From the NCBI GenBank assembly GCA_023391815.1, contig JAEWAF010000019.1, positions 1-13,244 of the forward strand: a stretch of DNA of 13,244 nt, in the 5' to 3' direction. Below are positions 13,244-13,244 of this stretch, in pieces. Origin of the DNA: Pseudomonadota bacterium (lineage in GTDB: Bacteria; Pseudomonadota; Gammaproteobacteria; Steroidobacterales; Steroidobacteraceae). The notes under the pieces are model-generated. The model ran no database searches and had not been told where the DNA came from. It worked only from the letters and a program-made list of their open reading frames with translations. The stretch's first letter is position 1; the number at the start of each line of letters is the position of its first letter. Both the position numbers and the translations under genes were made by a program.

Positions 13244-13244
13244 G

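Noticed and set aside
1..13244. Defence island, mobile element, CRISPR, phage or secondary-metabolite system
   Set aside because: Every gene was assigned to core phosphate, lysine, redox, tRNA-modification, helicase or gluconeogenesis functions apart from the DUF11-like gene; no recombinase, terminal inverted repeat, repeat array or composition shift was seen.

Overview
This window is an ordinary-looking piece of chromosome from a Gram-negative, GC-rich proteobacterium. It most resembles a gammaproteobacterium near the Xanthomonadales, Nevskiales or Steroidobacterales, but that placement is inferred from gene content and not from a marker-gene comparison. The Gram-negative call rests on an outer-membrane porin, a periplasmic phosphate-binding protein and DsbB. 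I see no transposase, integrase, phage gene, CRISPR array, tRNA or rRNA. Coding density is high, and the long ORFs antisense to real genes are a by-product of GC-rich codon use.

Layout. Positions 1-1494 (minus strand) hold pstS followed by the start of pstC, which runs off the left edge. Positions 1773-2918 (plus strand) hold dapE, divergent from pstS. Positions 2929-4182 (minus) hold phoU followed 3 nt later by dsbB, which converges on dapE. Positions 4284-5639 (minus) hold a porin with an N-terminal coiled coil, closed by a strong intrinsic terminator. Positions 5916-7949 (minus) hold phoB and phoR, 3 nt apart. Positions 8173-11317 (minus) hold a tight three-gene unit: a small exported DUF11-like protein, a YoaA/DinG-type iron-sulfur helicase and tsaB. 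Positions 11483-13243 (plus) hold a complete GTP-dependent PEP carboxykinase gene.

The unifying theme of the left 8 kb is phosphate starvation. The histidine kinase PhoR, the response regulator PhoB, the modulator PhoU and the PstS/PstC part of the high-affinity phosphate transporter lie together, interrupted only by dapE and dsbB. Pho-box-like direct repeats (7-bp CTGTCAT-type half-sites, 11-bp period) occur upstream of pstS, the porin and phoB. At the porin and phoB promoters the second half-site is followed, after exactly 10 nt, by a good -10 hexamer (TATAAC and TGTAAT). That is the layout of classical PhoB-dependent promoters, where the Pho box replaces the -35. This makes the porin a credible, PhoB-controlled outer-membrane route for phosphate or another nutrient during starvation, although its family is not the classical OprP/PhoE one.

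I do not see a clearly new multi-gene system. The points most worth following are the porin as a new Pho-regulon member with a distal cluster of Pho half-sites, the triple hairpin between pstS and pstC, the detachment of phoU from pst and its coupling to dsbB, and the exported DUF11-like gene overlapping the helicase gene by one base. Several starts are non-ATG (dapE TTG, phoR TTG, porin GTG), each supported by a Shine-Dalgarno sequence.
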